Of a DNA stretch of 64,000 nucleotides, positions 35,344 to 43,362 are shown one piece after another. The first letter of the stretch is position 1. The number at the start of each line of letters is the position of its first letter. The translations under genes were made by a program, and so were the position numbers. The notes under the pieces are model-generated. The model searched no databases, had not been told where the DNA came from, and worked only from the letters and a program-made list of their open reading frames with translations. The stretch is from positions 52,667 to 116,666 of the forward strand of contig JAJNBL010000006.1 of the NCBI GenBank assembly GCA_021156175.1. Direction: 5' to 3'. The DNA is from Rickettsiales bacterium. GTDB taxonomy: Bacteria > Pseudomonadota > Alphaproteobacteria > Rickettsiales > JAJNBL01.

Positions 35344-36996
35344 TTAGTGCAAACCCTTGGGAGAATAACGGTCAAACTGAATGACCGTTACCCATTTTTC
35401 TTCACCATTCTCATCGACATAGCGTCCTTTCTCAGGAAGCGTTCTACCAAAGATACGGCTTTTATTTTCCCGTATTTTAATTTCCCAATTGTCGGTATCG
35501 GCCTCTTTTTTCTCCTTATGGCCAACATATTTCATGCCGGGCTGTTTTTCTTTAAGGCAGATTCTTCCAGAATCAAAGGCTTCCTTAAATGCTGCTTGGG
35601 ATACAGGTTCTGAAACTTCAAGGATAGCAGATCCTTTGAGTACAGCCACGAGATTACTGTTGTCTTTAGAGATGAATTTTCCCCACATTTTACTGAAACT
35701 TCCCTGTTGATATACTTCACCATTTTTTGTGAAAAGATCTGGAACTTGTTTCTTGGTCTGAACCTTGGGCTCGGGAAGAATGTTAGGAGTACGAGTACGA
35801 GTAGGAGCAGGAGCAGGAGCAGAACTAAATTGAGAAGACGGCACGGAGATATCCGACGCGATAGACTCTTTTTTCGGCTTCTGACCGAATAATTGATTTA
35901 ATTTCTCAGGCTCCAGAATAACGGCATCCTGTTGAGGGATAGCCTCAATTTCTTCTAATAGTTCTTGACCTGCCGTAGAAAGCATAGGAAAGGAGAAAGA
36001 GCTTTCTATCACGGGAATGACTGCTTGCCCTTCTCCTTCTTTGATAAATTTTTCGAATACTTTTGTTGCATATGCTTGTGCTTCATCAAAAGCATTTAAT
36101 GCATAATAAGCAGCAATTCTGTTCAAAAAGACATTGACTATAGGGCAGAATTGGTATGCTTGATCAAACGCTTCTAATGCATCACTGTAACTATACAGCT
36201 TAAACAATTTATAACCCTTGTAGTTGAGAATGGCTGCACGCGCTTCATACCATTCGGTTTTTTTGTCAGGGAAATGGATGTTCGCCTCTTCAACTAATGC
36301 AAGGGCTTTGGTATATTCTCCATTTACATAGTGATGATTGATTCTTTGTTGTACTGATTCTAGAATCAACTTTAAATAATCTTCTCTTTTAATACGGGTT
36401 ATCATTTGGGGTGATTCATTAACGATCTTCACTATCTCAGCATGTTGTCCATTGAAATTATAAGCAGCGATAAGTTGTTCTAAAATTGCTATATTATTTG
36501 GGTTTAATTTTAGTCCCGCTTCACCATGTTGGATAGATAATGGATAATTCTTTTCTTGTGCGTAAACATCACACAGTCTTTCATGTATGCCTTCGGCTAG
36601 ATCACTATCCGATTTTAATGCTAATTTATAACAGATAATGGCTCTTTGGTAGTCCCCTAATTTGTGATAAATGTTTGCAAGAGATAGATTCTTTTTCTCT
36701 TGTGAAAGAGAAGAGTGCTTGAAGTATGTTAGCGCTTCCTGCAAGAGGCCTTGCTCTACAAGGCACAACCCTTGGTAATTTTCGATAACAGGGTTGTTTT
36801 TCCCTCCCACTAATACTAATTCAGCATAATTGAGAAGCTTTTCAAAGCGTGTTGCATCAAAAGGTTTCTGCTTTAAAAGCTCGTCGAGTCTTTCTAGAAG
36901 ATCTTTAGGACACTCTATTCCAAATTCTTTTTCTAGGGCTTCTATACGGGTTTTTCTATCCTGGCCTGCTGCTTGTAATCCGCTGTTTCTGCTCAT
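35344..36996 (-). CDS. TPR protein with an unrecognised C-terminal domain, paralogue 1
   Basis: 550 residues, no signal peptide. Residues 60-310 hold about six TPR-like helix pairs, such as NLSLANIYHKLGDYQRAIICYKLAL (in part). A proline/alanine/threonine linker (about 375-418) includes PAPAPTRTRTP, encoded by a hexanucleotide repeat. Residues 421-550 are a compact domain shared with the gene at 41701: KNGxxYxxGxFxKMWG, DAFDSGRICL, GMKYxG, NWEIKIRExKSRI, GRTLPEK and WVTV..F.RYS..GLH. The conserved charged and aromatic residues suggest a real fold, perhaps an enzymatic or nucleic-acid-binding domain; I could not identify it. The gene is AT-rich and convergent with era. Its function may involve a protein partner gripped by the TPRs. 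Confidence 0.8.
   Translation of the reverse strand: MSRNSGLQAAGQDRKTRIEALEKEFGIECPKDLLERLDELLKQKPFDATRFEKLLNYAELVLVGGKNNPVIENYQGLCLVEQGLLQEALTYFKHSSLSQEKKNLSLANIYHKLGDYQRAIICYKLALKSDSDLAEGIHERLCDVYAQEKNYPLSIQHGEAGLKLNPNNIAILEQLIAAYNFNGQHAEIVKIVNESPQMITRIKREDYLKLILESVQQRINHHYVNGEYTKALALVEEANIHFPDKKTEWYEARAAILNYKGYKLFKLYSYSDALEAFDQAYQFCPIVNVFLNRIAAYYALNAFDEAQAYATKVFEKFIKEGEGQAVIPVIESSFSFPMLSTAGQELLEEIEAIPQQDAVILEPEKLNQLFGQKPKKESIASDISVPSSQFSSAPAPAPTRTRTPNILPEPKVQTKKQVPDLFTKNGEVYQQGSFSKMWGKFISKDNSNLVAVLKGSAILEVSEPVSQAAFKEAFDSGRICLKEKQPGMKYVGHKEKKEADTDNWEIKIRENKSRIFGRTLPEKGRYVDENGEEKWVTVIQFDRYSPKGLH
35785..35820 (-). repeat. Hexanucleotide tandem repeat in the TPR-gene linker
   Basis: Six tandem hexamers (GGAGTA, CGAGTA, CGAGTA, then three GGAGCA) encode the alternating Ala-Pro and Thr-Arg linker. 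Copy changes would keep the frame and alter only linker length. Confidence 0.8.
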
Positions 36997-37071
36997 AAAT
37001 TCCCTAAGTAAAACATTTGTTCACAAATTAATATCTTTTAGGTGGTATTGCAAGTAGTACTTACTATTTCC

Positions 37072-37099
37072 TTGACTTTCCTCTTCTTTTAGCTATAAT
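37072..37099 (+). promoter_or_regulatory. Sigma-70-type promoter for the DEAD-box helicase gene
   Basis: TTGACT (37072-37077) and a perfect TATAAT (37094-37099) with 16 nt between. Transcription would start near 37106, giving a long leader. Confidence 0.8.
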
Positions 37100-37335
37100 C
37101 CCCTTACTTTTGAGTCTGGCTTAAGAGCATATTGCTCTAAGACTCTTCGCTTAGGTTCTGTCTAATTGACGTTAGAACCTGCTTTTCCGCGCTGCTCTGC
37201 CGCTGATTTTTCATGCACATGCCGCGCTATAAAGATACCATGCGTGGCAGCAATCCCTTTGATATATAAGGGTTTTCCTTCCTTTAACGTGGCGCAAAGA
37301 GTTTCCAGGAATACCAACCCCATAGCCCTATAAGT

Positions 37336-37354
37336 GGCGCATATGTTATGCGCC
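37336..37354 (+). promoter_or_regulatory. Hairpin near the ribosome-binding region of the helicase mRNA
   Basis: A perfect 8-bp stem GGCGCATA / TATGCGCC with a 3-nt loop, 39 bases before the start codon. It could modulate translation, for example with temperature or by the helicase itself; that is inference. Confidence 0.6.
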
Positions 37355-37393
37355 CCGTTAAACGTATTATTACAGAGAGATAGACATTACCTC

Positions 37394-39625
37394 ATGACTA
37401 AGAACCTTATCACCGAAATCGAAATCGAAACTGAAACTGAAACTCTTGCCACGGAAAAACCTGTGGTTGAAACTCCCAAAGCATTAAAACCATTAAAAAT
37501 TTCTGAAACATCTGAAGAGTCTGATGTTTTTGATGATTCAGAAGAGTCTGAAAGTTCAGATGATTATGACGATTCTGAAACACCAAAAGCTTCCAAAAAA
37601 GCTACGGTGTCTGAAACATCTGAAACTTCATATAGCAACTTTTCTTTCAACGACTTCCCCCTGCCTGCTTTGCTTTTGCAGGCGCTTGAAGCGATGAACT
37701 ATACAACCCCAACCCCAATCCAAGCGCGTGCGATTCCGATTGCCTTGGATGGCCGGGATATTTTAGGTTCCGCTCAAACTGGTACCGGGAAAACCGCCGC
37801 ATTTGCGATTCCGTTGGTTTCCAAACTCCTTAATTCTCCACGCGGTTCTGCGCTGGTACTCACCCCTACGCGGGAACTCGCGATGCAGGTGATTGGAATT
37901 ATTGAACAATTGGTTGGAAAACGTAGCCCAATTAAAGCAGCGCTATTGATCGGTGGCGATCCAATGCCAAAACAATTGACGCAACTTCGCAATCGTCCAC
38001 GCATTATTGTAGGCACCCCTGGCCGTATTAATGACCATTTACGCCGCGGGAGCCTGATACTTCGCGATACCGAATTTTTGGTACTTGATGAGACTGACCG
38101 GATGCTCGATATGGGCTTTGGCATTCAGCTCGAAGAAATCGCACGCCATTTGCCAGAACAACGCCAAACATTGATGTTCTCCGCAACCTTGCCGGACAAT
38201 ATCGCTAAAATGTCTGCAAAATACCTCAAAAATCCTGAACGTGTTTCCGTAGGCTCATTGAACACTCCTGCGGTGGATATTCAGCAAGATGTTATTCGCG
38301 TATCTGATGCCGAAAAATATCCTACACTGCTTGCAGAACTCGAGAAGCGTGAAGGTTCGGTTATCATTTTCGTAAAAACGAAGCGTGGTGCAGAGCGTTT
38401 GGCGGATAAATTAGGCCGTCAGGAGCATAGCGTTGGAGCAATTCACGGTGACCTTCGCCAACGCCAACGTGAGCGTATGATTAGTGATTTCCGCAACAAA
38501 AAGATTCGTATTCTTGTCGCGACCGATGTGGCGGCACGCGGGCTCGATATTCCGCATATCGAACACGTAATTAACTATGATCTCCCACAATCGCCTGAGG
38601 ATTACATCCACCGGATTGGACGGACTGCACGGGCTGGTGCGAAAGGTTCTGCGCTGAACCTCGTTTCACCAGAAGATGGCAGCAAATGGAGGGCAATTGA
38701 ACGGATGATGAATCCTGGTAGTGGGGGTTCATATACGTCAGGCGAGGAACGTCCAGGAGGCGGACGTCCTTCACGTGGCGGCGGTCGGAAGAGATCCGAT
38801 GGACCACGTGATTATGCTCGCAAACGTCCATTCGGTGGTTCACGTTCACGTGACCGCGATGGCGATGATTCTCGTGGTGGTAACCGCGAATTCGGTGAGC
38901 GCAAAGAATACCGTGAACCACGCGAGCCGCGTGAGGATCGCGGCAACCGCGATGCTCGTCCACCAAGAGACAGAGACTTCAATGGCTCGAGAGATTCTCG
39001 TCCATCAAGAGATTTTGGCTCAAGAGACTCTAAATCATTTGGTGAGCGCAGAGAATACAAGCCACGTGAAGACCGTGATGGCAATCGCGATTCTCGCCCG
39101 ACAAGAGACAGAGATTTCAATGGTTCAAGAGATTCTCGCCCACCAAGAGATAGAGATTTCAATGGTTCAAGAGATGCTCGCCCGCCAAGAGACAGAGATT
39201 TCAATGGCTCAAGAGATGCTCGCCCACCAAGAGATAGAGACTCTAAACCATTTGGCGAACGCAAAGAGTACAAGCCGCGGGAAAATCGCGAAGACCGTGG
39301 TAATCGTGATTCTCGCGACTCACGTGATTCAAGAGACTCAAGAGATTCTAAACCGTTTGGTGAACGTAAACCGTTCGGTGAACGCAAAGAATACAAACCA
39401 CGCGAAGATCGTGATTCCCGCCCACGTGGAAAATCAGGTTTTGGTGATACCCCACGCTCTGAATCTCGTGACACTCTAGCGCGTCCTGCCGCGAAGAAAT
39501 TCAGCTTCTTTAAGAAGTCTTCTTCTAGCAGTGACGGGTTCCAAGGGGATCGTAAAAAGAGACCTGAAGGCGAAGGAAGCAAAAAAACCTTCCGTTTTGC
39601 AAAAAAACGGCGTACAGAAGCCTAA
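37394..39625 (+). CDS. DEAD-box RNA helicase with RD-rich repetitive tail
   Basis: 743 residues from ATG 37394; the frame is open 20 codons upstream, but that part lies inside the leader hairpin. The N-terminus has a Glu/Thr-rich repeat (EIEIETETET). The helicase core is at about 80-440: the Q motif near TPTPIQ, motif I AQTGTGKT, motif II D232-E-T-D rather than DEAD, motif III SAT, RGLDIP and HRIGRTARAG. The C-terminal 300 residues are an extremely Arg/Asp-rich tail, with the 14-residue unit RDRDFNGSRDSRPP repeated, ending in a basic KKRR stretch. It should unwind structured RNA, for example in ribosome assembly or cold adaptation (RhlE/DeaD group). A promoter with a long leader precedes it; typA follows. 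Confidence 0.9.
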   Translation: MTKNLITEIEIETETETLATEKPVVETPKALKPLKISETSEESDVFDDSEESESSDDYDDSETPKASKKATVSETSETSYSNFSFNDFPLPALLLQALEAMNYTTPTPIQARAIPIALDGRDILGSAQTGTGKTAAFAIPLVSKLLNSPRGSALVLTPTRELAMQVIGIIEQLVGKRSPIKAALLIGGDPMPKQLTQLRNRPRIIVGTPGRINDHLRRGSLILRDTEFLVLDETDRMLDMGFGIQLEEIARHLPEQRQTLMFSATLPDNIAKMSAKYLKNPERVSVGSLNTPAVDIQQDVIRVSDAEKYPTLLAELEKREGSVIIFVKTKRGAERLADKLGRQEHSVGAIHGDLRQRQRERMISDFRNKKIRILVATDVAARGLDIPHIEHVINYDLPQSPEDYIHRIGRTARAGAKGSALNLVSPEDGSKWRAIERMMNPGSGGSYTSGEERPGGGRPSRGGGRKRSDGPRDYARKRPFGGSRSRDRDGDDSRGGNREFGERKEYREPREPREDRGNRDARPPRDRDFNGSRDSRPSRDFGSRDSKSFGERREYKPREDRDGNRDSRPTRDRDFNGSRDSRPPRDRDFNGSRDARPPRDRDFNGSRDARPPRDRDSKPFGERKEYKPRENREDRGNRDSRDSRDSRDSRDSKPFGERKPFGERKEYKPREDRDSRPRGKSGFGDTPRSESRDTLARPAAKKFSFFKKSSSSSDGFQGDRKKRPEGEGSKKTFRFAKKRRTEA
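38966..39229 (+). repeat. 42-bp repeats in the helicase tail
   Basis: Three near-identical 42-bp units lie in tandem at 39104-39229, each coding for RDRDFNGSRD followed by (S/A)RPP. A further copy is at 38966-39007 and a partial one begins at 39230. Differences are mostly synonymous, so the repeats are recent or kept similar by recombination. Confidence 0.9.
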
Positions 39626-39651
39626 GCCATAAAAAACTTACTTGTAATAGC

Positions 39652-39682
39652 TCCCACTTGTGTGATTTTCATGCAAGTGGGA
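39652..39682. other. Hairpin between helicase gene and typA
   Basis: TCCCACTTG (39652-39660) pairs with CAAGTGGGA (39674-39682) across a 13-nt loop. No T run follows, so it is not an ordinary terminator; it may stabilise or regulate the typA message. Confidence 0.5.
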
Positions 39683-39725
39683 ATCTGACATTTAAACAGT
39701 GACTTAAAAACCGGATGATACTTTT

Positions 39726-41555
39726 ATGACAGAAATACGTAACGTTGCCATTATTGCCCACGTAGACCATGGTAAAACTACACTGATCGACTCACTTCTT
39801 GGTCAAAGCGGTACCTTCCGCGATAACCAGGCGATGGGTGAGCGGGTCATGGATAGTAATGACCTGGAAAAAGAACGTGGGATTACGATCCTTGCCAAAT
39901 GTACCTCCATCACATGGGGTAAAATCCGGATTAACATTATTGATACGCCAGGCCACGCCGATTTCGGTGGTGAAGTAGAGCGCGTACTTTCGATGGCAGA
40001 TGGTGTGATCTTGCTGGTGGATGCGGCGGAAGGCCCAATGCCACAGACTAAATTCGTATTATCCAAAGCACTGCGTCAGGGATTACGCCCGATTGTGGTG
40101 ATCAATAAAATTGACCGTCCAGACGGCAGACCGGATGAAGTGGTCAATGAAGTGTTTGACCTCTTTACTGCACTGGATGCGAACGACGAGCAGCTCGACT
40201 TCCCAATTCTGTACGCTTCTGGCCGTAGCGGCTGGTGTGCGAATGAATTGACGGATCCACGCGAGAATATGACTCCGCTGATTGAAAAGATCATTGCCCA
40301 TGTGAAAGAACCGCAAGTCGATAAAGACGCGCCGTTCTCCATGCTGGTAACGATGCTTGAAGCCGATCCATTTTTAGGACGCGTTTTGACTGGCCGTGTT
40401 ACAAGTGGCCGTGCAAAGGTGAATATGCCGGTAAGAGCGCTTAACCTGAAAGGGGAAGTCGTTGAGACCGGGAAATTGACCAAGCTGCAATCATTCTCAG
40501 GCGTAAAACGCGTTCCTGCGGAAGAAGTATTCGCTGGAGATATCATCTCTATCGCCGGGATGCAGGATGCATCGGTGGCTGATACGATTGCTGATGTTTC
40601 TGTGACTATTCCAGTGCAATCAACCCCTATTGATCCACCAACAATGGCGATCACCATCAGCGTGAATGATTCACCATTTGCAGGGCAGGAAGGCACGAAG
40701 GTAACTTCACGGATGATTCGTGAACGTCTGTTTGCAGAAGATGAAACAAACGTAGCAATTACCGTAAAAGAATCGGAAAACAACGATGCATATGAAGTCG
40801 GAGGCCGAGGAGAATTGCAGCTCGGTGTATTGATTGAAACCATGCGTCGTGAAGGATTCGAGCTTTCCGTGTCACGTCCACGCGTATTGTTCCGTAAAGA
40901 CGAACAAACTGGCAAATTGTTAGAGCCAATTGAAGAAGTCGTGATTGATGTGGACCAGGAATATTGCGGTGTGGTGGTGGAGAAAATTAGCCAGCGCAAA
41001 GGGAATATGCTTGATATGCGTTCCTCTGGCGGTGGAAAGAACCGTATTATCTTCCATGCACCATCACGGGGCTTAATTGGTTATCAGGGGGAATTCCTCA
41101 CCGATACACGTGGTACCGGGGTGATGAACCGCCTGTATCACAGCCATCAGCCGTATAAAGGCGATATTGAAGGCCGTCGTAATGGTGCACTGATTTCTAA
41201 CGACCAAGGGGAAGCAGTCGCATATGCGATCTTCGGTATCCAGGAGCGCGGCACTATGTTCGTGCGCCCGCAGGATAAAGTCTATGCCGGTATGGTTGTC
41301 GGAGAACACAACCGCGATAATGACCTGGAAATAAATATATTGAGAGGCAAACAGCTAACCAATATCCGGGCTTCCGGTACGGATGAAGCAATTCGTCTGG
41401 TTCCGCCGAAACTTATGACCTTAGAAGAAATGATCTCTTACATCGAGGAAGATGAGTTGGTGGAAGTTACGCCAAAAAACCTTCGTTTGCGTAAACGTGA
41501 ACTTGATCCAAATGAGCGCAAGAAAGCGTCTCGCGAGAAGAAAAAGGTGTCATAG
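39726..41555 (+). CDS. typA: Translational GTPase TypA/BipA
   Basis: 609 residues. G1 is AHVDHGKT, the switch has [10 protein letters not shown]3 is [13 protein letters not shown]4 is NKID. The order GTPase domain, beta-barrel domain, EF-G-like domains III and V, and the TypA-specific C-terminal domain (from about 490, [17 protein letters not shown]) is complete, and length is normal. It is a ribosome-binding GTPase needed at low temperature and under stress. It lies 100 bases after the helicase gene, fitting a shared role in ribosome assembly at low temperature. It ends before a strong terminator. Confidence 0.97.
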   Translation: MTEIRNVAIIAHVDHGKTTLIDSLLGQSGTFRDNQAMGERVMDSNDLEKERGITILAKCTSITWGKIRINIIDTPGHADFGGEVERVLSMADGVILLVDAAEGPMPQTKFVLSKALRQGLRPIVVINKIDRPDGRPDEVVNEVFDLFTALDANDEQLDFPILYASGRSGWCANELTDPRENMTPLIEKIIAHVKEPQVDKDAPFSMLVTMLEADPFLGRVLTGRVTSGRAKVNMPVRALNLKGEVVETGKLTKLQSFSGVKRVPAEEVFAGDIISIAGMQDASVADTIADVSVTIPVQSTPIDPPTMAITISVNDSPFAGQEGTKVTSRMIRERLFAEDETNVAITVKESENNDAYEVGGRGELQLGVLIETMRREGFELSVSRPRVLFRKDEQTGKLLEPIEEVVIDVDQEYCGVVVEKISQRKGNMLDMRSSGGGKNRIIFHAPSRGLIGYQGEFLTDTRGTGVMNRLYHSHQPYKGDIEGRRNGALISNDQGEAVAYAIFGIQERGTMFVRPQDKVYAGMVVGEHNRDNDLEINILRGKQLTNIRASGTDEAIRLVPPKLMTLEEMISYIEEDELVEVTPKNLRLRKRELDPNERKKASREKKKVS

Positions 41556-41582
41556 GCACTTACGCTCTTTGAATTCTAAAAG

Positions 41583-41613
41583 GCCCCGCAACTGGTGTGC
41601 GGGGCTTTTTTTT
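41583..41613 (+). terminator. Intrinsic terminator after typA
   Basis: GCCCCGCA (41583-41590) pairs with TGCGGGGC (41598-41605) over a 7-nt loop and is followed by eight T (41606-41613). It lies 27 bases after the typA stop. Confidence 0.95.
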
Positions 41614-41700
41614 GCGCTAAGACTGAACTCGCCCCTTCCTTTCCGAATCGAGAATTTATACAACTCCCTCTACAGATAACCTAATTCAGTTGGGGAATCT

Positions 41701-43362
41701 ATGAAAGCCAGGTTACAGCAAAAACTTCAACAGAACCAACAACAACGTACAGAAGAAATACGCCGACTATTACTAAAACATGGCATTTCTGATCCGGATG
41801 ATTTCCGCATTAAATTTAGTGAATATGGTAACTCCAACCAATGGGAGGCTTATGAAGAGCTTATTGAGTGTGGTAAATATTTTCTCCCCAATGATCCAAT
41901 CACATATTATCATGAGGGCATTATTTTATTACATCAAAAGAAATACCAACAAGCATTGAAGCAATTCTTGCCTTTAGCTAATACTTTACAATTTGGCGAC
42001 CTTTATAAAAATATTGCCATAGCCTTTGACCATTTAGGAAATCCAAAGCAAGCTATTGTCAATTACCAGAAAGCACTTGAGATTTATGAAAAGACACCAG
42101 AATATACTGCAGCAAAAGAGGAAATGCACTCAAAACTAAGTGATACTTATTTTAGAATGAATGACCTGGATTCCACAGCTACTTATGCTGAGAAAATCCC
42201 TGTTGATCGTCGTACCCCCGAGCTTGTTACAAAACTTATGTGTGCTTATGTTTCAAAAAATCGCCCTGTGGATGCGGCTAATCTTTTCCTTCAGATTAAA
42301 GATACTGAGGCTTTTACTCTCATCCCTCTACGAGACACCGTTATCCCCAAAATAATAAAATCTGCAGCAGGCCAGTACCGCTTAGAAGGGAAATACGATA
42401 AGGCACTACACTTATTACAACAACTCCCCCGTTATTTTCCTGATAAGCAGAATGACTCCCTTATCACACAAGCGGAAATTTGGAACTATAAGGGGTATAA
42501 AGCGTTTAAACGGCAGCATTATGATGAAGCAACAGAGGCTTTTGAGGAGGCCAATCGCTTACATCCCAGACCCTGTTTAAATATTCTCCATAATCTCATT
42601 GCAGCATATTATAATACGGCCAATTTCTCTCGAGCATGGGAATGTTATGAGGCGATAATATCTGCTGGTAATTTATCAGCGGGCATTTTAGTTTATACTG
42701 ATCGTTTCCCTTCTCTTACCTCCAGTTTTCAAAGTTTCCAAGACAAGGGAAAGGACTTGCTGCCAGAAGATTCGTTGACTGTTGTGAGTTTAACTGCAGA
42801 ACAATTTAATGGATTTTTCACCGATTTCCTTCCTTCTTCCGCAAAAACTACACCGTTAGTCGCATCACTCACGAATTTAGATGAATATTTCCTAGCACCT
42901 TCGGCTGATGGTCTAGATTTTTTACGTGTTGCTACAACACCCACTCCTACCGCTCCGCCACCCTCAAAACCTCATCTTTTTAACAAAAATGGCAAGGAAT
43001 ACACTGAAGGAAATTTCCGGAAGATGTGGGGTCATTTTATCTCGGAAAAGAAAAGCCGGGTTGTAGGCCTCTTAGCAGAAGAGCCTGCTACGGATGAATT
43101 AACTAAAACAGCACTTAAAGATGCCTTTGATTCAGGACGTATCTGCCTTGCGAAAAAACAGGCGGGGATGAAGTATATTGGCGATCATAAAATAGGCGAA
43201 ACTACCTATAACTGGGAAATTAAAATCAGAGAAAGCAAAAGCCGCATTTATGGCAGAACATTGCCTGAGAAGCAGCACTATATTGATGAAAAAGGCAAAG
43301 ACTCTTGGGTGACGGTGGTGGAATTCAGCCGTTATTCGGATAGAGGTCTACATAAGGGCTAG
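41701..43362 (+). CDS. TPR protein with an unrecognised C-terminal domain, paralogue 2
   Basis: 553 residues, starting with a glutamine-rich helix (KLQQNQQQRTEEI), no signal peptide. TPR-like repeats fill about 65-330, including DLYKNIAIAFDHLGNPKQAI and WNYKGYKAFKRQHYDEATEAF (in part). A linker with TTPTPTAPPPSKPH precedes the shared domain at 426-553, which matches paralogue 1 closely: KNGKEYTEGNFRKMWG, DAFDSGRICL, GMKYIG, NWEIKIRESKSRI, GRTLPEK, WVTVVEF, RYS and RGLH. The TPR parts are much less alike than this domain, so selection acts on the C-terminus. It follows typA after the terminator, so it has its own promoter, and converges with the ALDH gene. Function unknown. Confidence 0.8.
   Translation: MKARLQQKLQQNQQQRTEEIRRLLLKHGISDPDDFRIKFSEYGNSNQWEAYEELIECGKYFLPNDPITYYHEGIILLHQKKYQQALKQFLPLANTLQFGDLYKNIAIAFDHLGNPKQAIVNYQKALEIYEKTPEYTAAKEEMHSKLSDTYFRMNDLDSTATYAEKIPVDRRTPELVTKLMCAYVSKNRPVDAANLFLQIKDTEAFTLIPLRDTVIPKIIKSAAGQYRLEGKYDKALHLLQQLPRYFPDKQNDSLITQAEIWNYKGYKAFKRQHYDEATEAFEEANRLHPRPCLNILHNLIAAYYNTANFSRAWECYEAIISAGNLSAGILVYTDRFPSLTSSFQSFQDKGKDLLPEDSLTVVSLTAEQFNGFFTDFLPSSAKTTPLVASLTNLDEYFLAPSADGLDFLRVATTPTPTAPPPSKPHLFNKNGKEYTEGNFRKMWGHFISEKKSRVVGLLAEEPATDELTKTALKDAFDSGRICLAKKQAGMKYIGDHKIGETTYNWEIKIRESKSRIYGRTLPEKQHYIDEKGKDSWVTVVEFSRYSDRGLHKG

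Larger units (their letters stand above)
36997..37393 (+). other. Structured leader and promoter region before the DEAD-box helicase gene
   Basis: The only stretch here of more than 300 bases without a gene. It holds the upstream region of the TPR gene (minus), the helicase promoter at 37072-37099, and a leader of about 285 nt. The leader has several possible hairpins: AGTCT...AGACT around CTTAAGAGCA-TAT-TGCTCTAAG (about 37112-37144), GGTTCT...AGAACC (about 37153-37178) and GGCGCATA-TGT-TATGCGCC (37336-37354). No coding region of convincing length is present in it. Confidence 0.7.

Noticed and set aside
38812..39582. A 256-codon open frame on the minus strand inside the helicase tail
   Set aside because: It is the antisense of the repetitive RD-rich coding region and is serine/leucine-rich for that reason alone. 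No ribosome site was seen.
40076..40999. A 307-codon minus-strand open frame in typA
   Set aside because: It lies fully inside a well-conserved gene, and its composition reflects the antisense of TypA codons.
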